Shown here: one piece after another, positions 1 through 5,975 of the stretch
Position numbering within the stretch: position 1 is the stretch's first letter
Layout: each line of letters opens with the position of its first letter
Source: Candidatus Iainarchaeum sp.
GTDB lineage: Archaea > Iainarchaeota > Iainarchaeia > Iainarchaeales > GCA-2688035
NCBI GenBank assembly: GCA_017608725.1
Contig: JAFCFG010000043.1
Coordinates: 1 to 7,328, forward strand
Direction of reading: 5' to 3'
Length of the DNA: 7,328 bases
Made by a program: the position numbers and the translations under genes
Notes under the pieces: generated by a model
The model's input: the letters and a program-made list of their open reading frames with translations, nothing else
The model's database searches: none
Told to the model about the DNA's origin: nothing

Positions 1-913
1 TGGCCTTGCCTGCAGCCATGCTCTCCATTAGGGCAATTGAGGTCGTTGCCTTGAAAGCAAAGCTGTGGGCAACAATCTCTGCTGCTGCATAAACTGAGGG
101 GATTTCCTCGTTTGGAAGGGCCCCCAACAGAACAATGTTTTTCTCCAAACCAAGCTCTTCAACCAGCTTTTCCAGCGTTTCCCTGCTTTGCCCGTCTCCA
201 ACAACAACATATTTCCAATCACTGTGCTTTTTTGCAACAATTGCCATTGCCCTTACAATATAACTGATTCCCTCAACGTTTGTCCTGTGCAATGGCTTTG
301 CACTGACAATCAATTTCTTTCCAAGCTTCTTCAATTTTGGGTGTGGTCTGCTCTTCTTTGCAAACTGCTTTACGTTTACAGCGCCTGGTATTACGTGAAT
401 TCTTTTCCTTGGAATGCCCCAGGGAAGGAAGAATTTTTCCACAACGAATTTACTCCAGCTCACAATTGCATCAAAAGGAACCCTTGGCAAGAAGAGCCTG
501 TTCAAGGCAAAAACCACTTTCAGGTTAAGGCTAACTGTCTGGTCACTCAAGTATTCTACCGCCAGCACCAGTGGCTTCCCGGTTTGCCATTTAACAACTG
601 AGCCAATCAGGCCAGGGAACACGTCATTCTGCGCGTGGATTACATCCGGCTTGAATTGCTTTGCAAGCAAGGCAGCTTTCCAGAAGAGAAGAACGTACTC
701 GTATTTGTGGAAAGCGTGGTGCCCAAAAGTTGGGCAGTGATAAACTTGCAGGCCAAGCTCTTTCTCCTGCTTTTCAAATTGCCTGCCTCCAGCAGTGAAA
801 ACAAAAACAGTGTGGCCTCTTCTCCTCAGCTCTTTGAGGAAATTGCAGGCAAATTGCTCTCCCCCTCCGCTGCCTCCAAGCGCGTAAGTGTGCGTAATGA
901 AAAAGATTCTCAT
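1..913 (-). CDS. Glycosyltransferase family 4 (GT-B fold), 3' end beyond the window
   Basis: This gene encodes a retaining GT-B glycosyltransferase that would move a sugar from a nucleotide-sugar donor to a growing glycan at the cytoplasmic face of the membrane. About 304 residues are visible from ATG at 913-911; family members usually have 370-400, so roughly the last quarter lies off the left edge. The N-terminus MRIFFITHTYALGGSGGGEQ is the typical first strand plus Gly-rich acceptor loop. A Rossmann-like strand, VVVGDG, lies near residue 236. The donor-site helix ends in TSIALMESMAAGK near residue 300. The second Glu of the usual E-x7-E motif is present, but the position of the first Glu appears to hold Ala. 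No Shine-Dalgarno site is seen, and an A/T box about 26 bp upstream fits leaderless transcription. It is transcribed divergently from the radical SAM gene. Donor and acceptor sugars are unknown. Confidence 0.9.
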   Translation of the reverse strand, partial: MRIFFITHTYALGGSGGGEQFACNFLKELRRRGHTVFVFTAGGRQFEKQEKELGLQVYHCPTFGHHAFHKYEYVLLFWKAALLAKQFKPDVIHAQNDVFPGLIGSVVKWQTGKPLVLAVEYLSDQTVSLNLKVVFALNRLFLPRVPFDAIVSWSKFVVEKFFLPWGIPRKRIHVIPGAVNVKQFAKKSRPHPKLKKLGKKLIVSAKPLHRTNVEGISYIVRAMAIVAKKHSDWKYVVVGDGQSRETLEKLVEELGLEKNIVLLGALPNEEIPSVYAAAEIVAHSFAFKATTSIALMESMAAGKA

Positions 914-935
914 TTTAGATTTGTTAATTGAAAGG

Positions 936-943
936 AATAAAAA
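936..943 (-). promoter_or_regulatory. Candidate TATA box for the GT4 gene
   Basis: On the minus strand the sequence reads TTTTTATT, centred about 26 bp before the GT4 ATG at 913. That is the usual archaeal TATA-to-transcription-start distance, so transcription would begin at or next to the start codon, giving a leaderless mRNA. This agrees with the absence of a Shine-Dalgarno site. It is inferred from spacing and composition only. Confidence 0.3.
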
Positions 944-990
944 GGCTTTTCTCCCTGTTTGGAGTCAATTCGATTTTTGAACCAAAGCAG

Positions 991-1026
991 TATTTAATGG
1001 TTATTTTGAATAAATTCATTAAAGGT
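991..1026 (+). promoter_or_regulatory. Candidate TATA box and Shine-Dalgarno site for the SPASM radical SAM gene
   Basis: TATTTAAT at 991-998 resembles an archaeal TATA box and would place transcription start near 1020. AGGT at 1023-1026 lies 6 nt before ATG 1033 and can pair with the 3' end of archaeal 16S rRNA. Both favour a start at 1033 (or ATG 1027, two codons earlier) over the upstream in-frame TTG at 928, which would put the TATA box inside the coding region. Confidence 0.35.
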
Positions 1027-1032
1027 ATGCCA

Positions 1033-2088
1033 ATGAATTACTATCTATTCCAAGCAAAGAGGTCGCTGAAGAGATTTGTCTTCACCCCCTACTTTAGCCC
1101 AAGGAAGCTGGTGAATGCAGCAGGCTTATTTATCCAATTTGGCCTGCTGAAAAACAGCAGGGTAAGGGGATACCCTCTTAAGCTGAGCTTTGACCCAACA
1201 AGCGTGTGCCAGCTCAAATGCCCATTGTGCCCAACAGGCCAGAGAAGCAATGGAAGAAGCAAGGGGGCAATGGAATTCAGCAATTACAAAAAGACTGTTG
1301 ACAGCATGGCACCTTACCTGTATGAAATTGATTTAAACAACTGGGGCGAGCCCTTTCTGAACAAGGATTTAATAAAAATGGTTGAGTACGCACACAGGAA
1401 AAGGATTAGAACAAGCATTAACACCAATTTGAACGTTGCATTGAGCGAAAAGGAAGCAGCTGATTTGGTGAAAGCAGGCCTGGATGTCCTGTACATTTCA
1501 ATGGACGGTCTAACCCAGGAAACATACGAGAAATACAGGGTTGGCGGGAACTTGCAGAGGGTTTGGGACAACATTGCATTGGTTGTAAAAAAGAAAAAGC
1601 AACTGGGTAAGAAAAAGCCAAGGATTGTGTGGCAGTTTTTGGTAAGCAAGTACAACGAGCACGAGGTTCCAAAACTGCAGGCAGTTAAAGAAAAGCTTGG
1701 CGTGGATGAACTGGTAATAGGATTCCTACGAAGCGATATGGGAAAGGAGATCTTTACCCCGGACAAGGAGAAGGTTGAGGGCATGAAAAAATGGCTGCCG
1801 AAAAATGAATCACTGAGCAGGTATGATTACAATGAGAAGAAGAGAAAACTGCAGAAGAAATACTGCCATTTCCTCTGGTTTGTCAGCGTAATAAACTGGA
1901 ATGGAAGCGTTAGCCCGTGCTGTGCAAACTACTTTGAGAAACTTGACTTTGGAAACGCATTCAAGGATGGATTTAAAGCCGTTTGGAACAACGAAAATTA
2001 TGTCAGGGCAAGAAAAGCAGTGGCAGAGCACAAGGCAATGAGTGGAACAGTTTGCGATAACTGCATTAAAACAGGGTTTATTGATTAA
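1033..2088 (+). CDS. Radical SAM protein with SPASM-like C-terminal cluster domain
   Basis: The protein has 351 residues from ATG 1033. Residues 59-66 form the CxxxCxxC motif (CQLKCPLC, then PTG) that holds the 4Fe-4S cluster used to cleave S-adenosylmethionine. The glycine-rich SAM-contact motif appears as WGEPFLNKD, followed by SMDGLTQETYEKYR, both characteristic of the SPASM branch. The C-terminal part has Cys278, the pair Cys296-Cys297 in GSVSPCC, and Cys341/Cys344 in CDNC, the pattern of a reduced SPASM auxiliary Fe-S domain. SPASM proteins include peptide-modifying enzymes and sugar or aminoglycoside dehydrogenases; members in glycan loci are often of unknown substrate. Given the neighbours, oxidation or other radical modification of a sugar is my inference. 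The frame stays open upstream to TTG 928, but the added 35 residues lack family character. It is cytoplasmic, with no signal peptide. Confidence 0.88.
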   Translation: MNYYLFQAKRSLKRFVFTPYFSPRKLVNAAGLFIQFGLLKNSRVRGYPLKLSFDPTSVCQLKCPLCPTGQRSNGRSKGAMEFSNYKKTVDSMAPYLYEIDLNNWGEPFLNKDLIKMVEYAHRKRIRTSINTNLNVALSEKEAADLVKAGLDVLYISMDGLTQETYEKYRVGGNLQRVWDNIALVVKKKKQLGKKKPRIVWQFLVSKYNEHEVPKLQAVKEKLGVDELVIGFLRSDMGKEIFTPDKEKVEGMKKWLPKNESLSRYDYNEKKRKLQKKYCHFLWFVSVINWNGSVSPCCANYFEKLDFGNAFKDGFKAVWNNENYVRARKAVAEHKAMSGTVCDNCIKTGFID

Positions 2089-2090
2089 GC

Positions 2091-2111
2091 CTTTTCTTTA
2101 AAAAAGAAAAG
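2091..2111 (+). terminator. Short A/T hairpin after the SPASM radical SAM gene
   Basis: CTTTTCTTT (2091-2099) and AAAGAAAAG (2103-2111) are perfect 9-nt inverse complements with an AAA loop, starting 2 nt after the stop codon. The left arm is also a T-rich tract of the sort at which archaeal RNA polymerase terminates. No U-run follows the hairpin, so a role in termination or 3' end protection is tentative. Confidence 0.3.
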
Positions 2112-2114
2112 CCT

Positions 2115-2188
2115 TGGGAAAAGAAAGCAGGGGAGAGAAGCACTGGGAAAAGAAAGCAGGGGAGAGAAGCACTGGGAAAAGAAAGCAG
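2115..2188 (+). repeat. 29-bp tandem repeat, about 2.5 copies
   Basis: Two complete copies lie at 2115-2143 and 2144-2172, followed by the first 16 bp of a third at 2173-2188. The unit begins TGGGAAAAGAAAGCAGG and ends GAGAAGCAC, and the copies are identical. It lies wholly between genes in a purine-rich stretch. There are no spacers, so it is not a CRISPR array. The remainder of the gap, 2189-2250, is A-rich with no gene or RNA that I can recognise. Confidence 0.9.
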
Positions 2189-2250
2189 AAAAAACAAAAA
2201 ATTAGGAAAAATTAAAGCAATAAAATTCAATCAAAAAAAGGAAGAATTTG

Positions 2251-2346
2251 AAAAAAATTGAAAAAAAAGGAAAAAGTGAAATGGTTATGAAGGGGAAAAA
2301 CAAAAAAAATTGAAAAAAAAAGGAAAAAGTGAAATGGTTATGAAGG
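2251..2346 (+). repeat. Duplicated start region of the B12-type radical SAM gene (53-bp period)
   Basis: Copy 1 (2251-2293) and copy 2 (2302-2346) share A-run, TTG, A-run, GG, then AAAAAGTGAAATGGTTATG and AAGG. They differ only by one A in each of two homopolymer runs, and 8 nt separate them. Copy 2 contains the working start of the downstream gene, with GTGA as Shine-Dalgarno 7 nt before ATG 2340. Copy 1 therefore carries a complete second initiation site that is out of frame with the gene (53 is not a multiple of 3). Confidence 0.9.
2281..2313 (+). other. Ten-codon decoy reading frame made by the start-site duplication
   Basis: The upstream copy of the start site reads ATG GTT ATG AAG and then enters unique sequence, coding MVMKGKNKKN before a TGA at 2311-2313. 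It has the same GTGA Shine-Dalgarno site as the real gene, so ribosomes could start here and stop about 20-26 nt before the true ATG. It may be a by-product of the duplication, or a short leader that lowers or couples translation of the radical SAM gene. Expression is unproven. Confidence 0.25.
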
Positions 2347-3788
2347 TATTGCTGGTAAACCCGAACAACACACTGCAGACCTATGTGCCACTGGGCCTTG
2401 CATATATTTCTGCTGTGCTGAAGCAGGCAGGCCATGAAACCAGTGCGTTTGACACAAGGATTAGCGTGAAGAAAAGCGTGGAAAAGGATTTAGGGGAAAG
2501 AATGCACTCCTTCAAACCGGACATAGTTGCAATTTCTTGCAGGGAAATTGACTTTGACATGGGTTTAAGGGTTGCAAAGGTTGCAAAAGAGTACGGGGCA
2601 TTTGTAATTGCAGGCGGCCCCTATGCAACAGCTGCACCCCATGAACTGATTTCGTTCAGTGACATTGACGCTGTCTGCATTGGAGAGGCAGAGGATGCCT
2701 TTGTTGAATTGGCTGAAAGAATGCGAAAAGGCCAGAACTTCTATGATGTGAAAAACTTTTGGTTCAAAACACAAGGCAAGGTAGTGAAAAACCAGGTAAG
2801 GCCTCTGAGGTCTGATATTGACAGCCTGCCATTCCCAGACTGGGATGTTTTTATGCGGGAAAGCGACTGCTTTGAGCCAACCTTTCTAAGTTCAAGAGGC
2901 TGCCCGTTCAACTGCACTTACTGCATCAACAACCTGCTTCAAAAAATTTATGCAGGCAAGGGAAAATACATAAGGTTTAGGAAAGCGGAAAACATTCTTG
3001 CAGAGGTAAAGTACTGCGTTGAAAAATACAATGTTAAAACAGTAAACTTTGTTGATGACGCATTTACTGTTGACAAAAAAAGGCTGAAGGCATTTGCAGA
3101 GGGCTACAGAAGAGAAATTGATGTTCCGTTTACGATTATTACAAGGGCTGACATGATTGATTACCCCGCCTTTAGAATGCTAAAGGAAGCAGGCTGTGAA
3201 AGCGTTGCAATGGGGGTAGAATCAGGCAGCGATTTTATCAGGGAAAAGGTCATGAAGAGAAGGATGTCCAGAGAAACAATTGTTAATGCATTCAAAGCTG
3301 CCCACAAGGCAGGGTTGTACACTTATGCATTCAACATTATTGGCTCACCGCATGAAACAGAGAAAACAATCTGGGAAACCATTGAACTAAACAAGGAGAT
3401 AAAGCCTGGCGGGACTCAAATCAGCATAATGGCTGCGTTCAAGGGCTCTGACTTATACAATTTGGTGAAGAAAAAGGGCTGGTTAAGGAATGCAAAATTC
3501 ACTGGCTGGTTTAACGAGTCAGCTTTAAAGCTGCCAAGCATTAGCAGGAGAAAGCTTGAAGCATACCACAAGACATTTGCACTCTATGTTTACGCCCCCA
3601 GATACATGTACCCGTTTATTCACATTCTGAGGAAAGGATTCGAATACTGCCCCCACCCTTTGAGAAGGGCAGTTGGCTGGCCTCTTGTTAGGCTAAACCA
3701 GTTGTACAGCGTTTTCAGGAGAATGGGCTTTAAAAGAACTGCCGGGTTTGTAATTAAAAGGGCAGGAACAGTTGTAAAGTCAAAATAG
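2340..3788 (+). CDS. B12-binding-domain radical SAM protein
   Basis: The protein has 482 residues from ATG 2340; an in-frame ATG two codons upstream (2334) is also possible, but GTGA at 2329-2332 is better spaced for 2340. Residues 1 to about 150 form the cobalamin-binding-like Rossmann domain of this family: MKVLLVNPNN, PLGLAYISAVLKQAGHE, DIVAISC, VIAGGPYATAAP and IGEAEDAFVELAE. No DxHxxG histidine is evident, which is common in this class. The radical SAM core follows, with Cys188, Cys192 and Cys195 in SSRGCPFNCTYCIN, then FVDDAFTVDKKR and the SAM-contact motif MGVESGS. The C-terminal 100 residues are basic and aromatic. Relatives include BchE-like cyclases, P-methyltransferases and many C-methyltransferases. 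Methylation or another radical change of a sugar or lipid carrier is plausible from context, but the substrate is unknown. The gene is intact despite duplications at both ends. Confidence 0.88.
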   Translation: MKVLLVNPNNTLQTYVPLGLAYISAVLKQAGHETSAFDTRISVKKSVEKDLGERMHSFKPDIVAISCREIDFDMGLRVAKVAKEYGAFVIAGGPYATAAPHELISFSDIDAVCIGEAEDAFVELAERMRKGQNFYDVKNFWFKTQGKVVKNQVRPLRSDIDSLPFPDWDVFMRESDCFEPTFLSSRGCPFNCTYCINNLLQKIYAGKGKYIRFRKAENILAEVKYCVEKYNVKTVNFVDDAFTVDKKRLKAFAEGYRREIDVPFTIITRADMIDYPAFRMLKEAGCESVAMGVESGSDFIREKVMKRRMSRETIVNAFKAAHKAGLYTYAFNIIGSPHETEKTIWETIELNKEIKPGGTQISIMAAFKGSDLYNLVKKKGWLRNAKFTGWFNESALKLPSISRRKLEAYHKTFALYVYAPRYMYPFIHILRKGFEYCPHPLRRAVGWPLVRLNQLYSVFRRMGFKRTAGFVIKRAGTVVKSK

Positions 3789-3886
3789 GGGAAAGAAAAA
3801 AATTAAATGGATTTGGAAAAAAATGGGAACAGTTGTAAAGTCAAAATAGGGGAAAGAAAAAAATTAAATGGATTTGGAAAAAAATG
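3765..3886 (+). repeat. Perfect 61-bp tandem duplication across the stop codon of the B12-type radical SAM gene
   Basis: Copy 1 at 3765-3825 and copy 2 at 3826-3886 are identical, including two A7 homopolymers. The unit begins GGAACAGTTGTAAAGTC, includes the last codons (for TVVKSK) and the TAG stop, and then runs about 37 bp into non-coding sequence. Copy 2 is entirely downstream of the real stop and so does not alter the protein. No Shine-Dalgarno site or start codon lets copy 2 be translated. Confidence 0.95.
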
Positions 3887-3902
3887 GAAAGGAATTGAAA
3901 AA

Positions 3903-3930
3903 AATTAAAAAATTGTTTTAATTGTGTTTT
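3903..3930 (+). terminator. A/T hairpin with following T-rich tract; right arm may also be a TATA box
   Basis: AATTAAAA (3903-3910) and TTTTAATT (3916-3923) form a perfect 8-bp inverted repeat with a 5-nt loop, followed by GTGTTTT. This could end transcripts of the radical SAM gene. TTTTAATT also resembles a TATA box placed to start transcription near 3945, just before the Shine-Dalgarno site of the epimerase gene. The two readings are not exclusive, and neither is proven. Confidence 0.3.
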
Positions 3931-3949
3931 GGATTTGAAAAATTGTTTA

Positions 3950-3955
3950 AAGGTG
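3950..3955 (+). promoter_or_regulatory. Shine-Dalgarno site of the epimerase gene
   Basis: AAGGTG lies 8 nt before ATG 3964 and is among the best matches in the window to the anti-Shine-Dalgarno end of archaeal 16S rRNA. It settles the start of the epimerase gene. Confidence 0.6.
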
Positions 3956-3963
3956 CTGCTTGA

Positions 3964-4971
3964 ATGAAAAATGTGCTGGTAACAGGCGGGGCAGGATTTG
4001 TTGGTTCACATATTGTGGACGAGCTCGTTAAAAGAAAACTGAATGTCCGGGTTTTGGACAACTTGATTGGAGGAGACCAAAATATCAAAGGTTTCAGCCA
4101 GGAAGTTGAATTCATCAAGGGGGACTGCTGCAACAGGGAAGACTGCAAAAAGGCAGTAGAGGGAATTGACACTGTTTTCCATTTGGCTGCGCACGCAGCA
4201 GAAGGCCAGAGCGTGTTCATCCCGGAATTCAACGCAAAAACCAACCTTATTGGCAGCATTGTAATGCTCTCAGAGGCAATTAATGCAGGTGTTGAAAACT
4301 TTGCCTTTACCTCAAGCATTGCTGCCTATGGTTCGCAGGAGAAGATGCCAATCGCTGAAACCGCTCCACTTAACCCAGACGACCCCTATGCAATTACAAA
4401 GAAGGCATTTGAGGATTACCTTCATGTCTACCACGAGCTTTCCGGGATAAAACCGTACATTGTCAGATTCTTCAATGTTTACGGCCCAAGGCAGAGGATG
4501 GATGACCCCTACAGGGGGGTTGTCCCGATTTTCATCAACAAGTGCCTTAAAGGCCAAAGCCCAATAATCTTCGGAGACGGCCTGCAAAAAAGGGCCTTTA
4601 CTTATATAAGCGATGTTGTTGAGCCAATCTGCGATATTATTGGCAAGAAAGAGCTGGTGGACAACCCTGTTAACATTGGAACAGAAGAAGTGCACACAGT
4701 GAAGGAATTGGCTGAAATGACTATTAAAAAAATGGGTGTTGATGTAGAGGTAGAGTACATTGACAGGAGAACAAGCGATGTCAAAATAGCCTACTGCGAT
4801 ACCAGCAAGGCAAAAAAGCTTTTTGGTTACGAGGCAAGGGTTTCTTTGGACAAGGGCATGGATGCAACAATTGAATGGGCAAAGAAGCTGGGGCCCCAGG
4901 AATTCAAATACATGCCCTTTACAGAGATTCCGTCGCTTACGCCAAAAACCTACACTGAAAAGAAGATTTAA
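3964..4971 (+). CDS. NAD-dependent nucleotide-sugar epimerase/dehydratase (extended SDR, GalE-like)
   Basis: This 335-residue protein is a full-length extended short-chain dehydrogenase. The NAD-binding motif TGGAGFVGS is at residues 7-15. FHLAAHAAEGQS follows, then the catalytic Ser118 in TSSIAAYG and Tyr142/Lys146 in YAITK. PYIVRFFNVYGPRQ and FGDGLQKRAFTYISDVV are typical of UDP-sugar 4-epimerases and related decarboxylases/dehydratases, and VNIGTEE is the C-terminal sugar-site motif. The likely reaction is transient oxidation at C4 of a UDP- or other NDP-sugar with inversion, supplying donor sugar to the neighbouring transferases. The exact substrate cannot be read from the sequence, so galE is not assigned. 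The tail ending in LTPKTYTEKKI resembles that of glycan-locus epimerases. Cytoplasmic. It lies 63 nt before the GT2 gene, probably in the same transcript. Confidence 0.92.
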   Translation: MKNVLVTGGAGFVGSHIVDELVKRKLNVRVLDNLIGGDQNIKGFSQEVEFIKGDCCNREDCKKAVEGIDTVFHLAAHAAEGQSVFIPEFNAKTNLIGSIVMLSEAINAGVENFAFTSSIAAYGSQEKMPIAETAPLNPDDPYAITKKAFEDYLHVYHELSGIKPYIVRFFNVYGPRQRMDDPYRGVVPIFINKCLKGQSPIIFGDGLQKRAFTYISDVVEPICDIIGKKELVDNPVNIGTEEVHTVKELAEMTIKKMGVDVEVEYIDRRTSDVKIAYCDTSKAKKLFGYEARVSLDKGMDATIEWAKKLGPQEFKYMPFTEIPSLTPKTYTEKKI

Positions 4972-5034
4972 TTCAAGAAAAAGGCAAAATCGAACTATCA
5001 AAAAAAGGATTTAGTGCATAGAAGGGTTTTGAAA

Positions 5035-5922
5035 ATGGGTTTTTCTTTTCCAAAGGCAAGCATTGTGATTGCAACGCACAACAATGCCCCTGCCCTGGGG
5101 AGGGTGCTGGAAGGCATGCTCAAACTCAATTACCCAAACGACTTTGAAGTAATAGTAGTAAACGATGGCAGCACCGATAATACAAAAGAAATACTCAGTG
5201 GCTTCTCCAAAAATAAAAAAATAAAATCAATTAATTTTTCCAAGAATCAAGGGGTTTGCAGTGCAAGGAATGCAGGAATTGCAAAGGCAAGGTTTCCAAT
5301 TCTTGTGAACATGGACCATGACTGCATTCCGGAAAAAAACTGGTTAAGGCAGCTTGTTAAGGCATTTGCCGATCCAAAAGTTGGGGTAGTAAGCAGCTTT
5401 GGAGATTTTGGCGGCACTTCCACTGCATTCAGAAGAGAGTTGCTCGACGCGGTTGGCGGCTATGATGAAGCATATGGCTATTACAGGGAGGACACTGACG
5501 TTACATTCAAAATAATGGAACTCGGCTACCAATACAAGATTGTTAAGGCAAATTACCTGCACGACCACAAAGCAGCCAAGCCAAAGGGCAAAACAGCTTT
5601 GTTTGGATACCTGATGCAAAGGCTGCACTACCACCAGAACGATGTTCTGCTTTACAAAAAGCACCCAAAGCTTGCAAAGGATTTCCTTGATGTAAAGCTT
5701 GGCTTTCTTGTGAACCCGGCAAAGGACTTCAGGGTTGCCGCTAATTTGTGGGAGGGAAGCAGCAAAAACCTGAAGCTCTGCTCTCCCAGAGGAATTGTAC
5801 TGATTGAAAACAGGACGGCTTTGCACGGGTTTTTAATCATTTTTTTGGCACTAATGTACGTTGTTGCAGTCAAGTCAAGCAGGTTGATTGGGAGTCTGAG
5901 GTATGGAAGGTTGTTGATATGA
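5035..5922 (+). CDS. Glycosyltransferase family 2 (GT-A fold) with C-terminal hydrophobic segment
   Basis: The protein has 295 residues from ATG 5035. The GT2 domain begins at once with ASIVIATHNNAPALGRVLEG. VVNDGSTDN (Asp44) contacts the nucleotide, MDHD (Asp94-His-Asp96) is the metal-binding DxD site, and GGYDEAYGYYREDTD (Glu152-Asp153) holds the catalytic acidic motif. A 17-residue hydrophobic stretch, LHGFLIIFLALMYVVAV, from about residue 263 may be a membrane anchor, leaving a short basic tail. It would transfer a sugar to a lipid-linked or protein-linked glycan; donor and acceptor are unknown. An in-frame GTG at 5014 would add seven residues (MHRRVLK) and cannot be excluded. The stop overlaps an ATG (ATGA at 5919-5922) inside a 50-bp duplication that copies its last 15 codons. 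Confidence 0.9.
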   Translation: MGFSFPKASIVIATHNNAPALGRVLEGMLKLNYPNDFEVIVVNDGSTDNTKEILSGFSKNKKIKSINFSKNQGVCSARNAGIAKARFPILVNMDHDCIPEKNWLRQLVKAFADPKVGVVSSFGDFGGTSTAFRRELLDAVGGYDEAYGYYREDTDVTFKIMELGYQYKIVKANYLHDHKAAKPKGKTALFGYLMQRLHYHQNDVLLYKKHPKLAKDFLDVKLGFLVNPAKDFRVAANLWEGSSKNLKLCSPRGIVLIENRTALHGFLIIFLALMYVVAVKSSRLIGSLRYGRLLI

Positions 5923-5975
5923 AGGCAAGCAGGTTGATTGGGAGCCTGAGGTATGGAAGGTTGTTGATATGAAGG
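5876..5975 (+). repeat. 50-bp tandem duplication of the GT2/methyltransferase stop-start junction
   Basis: Copy 1 (5876-5925) and copy 2 (5926-5975) differ at one base, T5895 against C5945, which is synonymous for Ser in the frame shared with the GT2 tail. Each copy includes GGAAGGT as Shine-Dalgarno (5905-5911 and 5955-5961), a 7-nt spacer and an ATGA stop/start overlap. The GT2 stop is used in copy 1 and the methyltransferase start in copy 2, so both neighbours keep their frames and expression signals. Confidence 0.95.
5919..5972 (+). CDS. 17-codon mini-ORF repeating the GT2 C-terminus
   Basis: The mini-ORF begins at the ATG that overlaps the GT2 stop and ends at the TGA that overlaps the methyltransferase ATG. 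It encodes MKASRLIGSLRYGRLLI, whose last 14 residues equal the last 14 of the GT2 protein. This works because a 50-bp shift plus the 1-nt ATGA overlap restores the frame of the copied tail. It has a good Shine-Dalgarno site and coupling at both ends, so translation is plausible. It could simply be a bridge that preserves coupling after the duplication. Any role of the basic, amphipathic peptide is unknown. Confidence 0.35.
   Translation: MKASRLIGSLRYGRLLI

Noticed and set aside
188..931. Plus-strand open frames opposite the GT4 gene
   Set aside because: They are antisense shadows of a clear GT4 coding frame, with no recognisable domain.
928..1032. In-frame N-terminal extension of the SPASM protein from TTG 928
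   Set aside because: No Shine-Dalgarno site precedes it, the 35 residues show no family similarity, and TATA-like and AGGT signals lie inside it.
1314..1784. 156-codon minus-strand frame opposite the SPASM radical SAM gene
   Set aside because: It is a Ser/Phe-rich antisense shadow of a strongly supported gene.
2115..2188. Possible CRISPR-like array from 29-bp repeats
   Set aside because: The repeats are directly adjacent with no spacers, and no cas genes are near; it is a simple tandem repeat.
2114..2215. Open frame of about 33 codons from TTG 2114, rich in Lys, Arg and Glu
   Set aside because: It is open only because the stretch has few T bases. It lacks a Shine-Dalgarno site and any family character, and the repeat period would scramble the frame.
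4312..5001. 229-codon minus-strand frame opposite the epimerase gene
   Set aside because: It is antisense to an intact SDR gene and rich in Cys, Phe and Leu with no motifs, as expected of a reversed frame.
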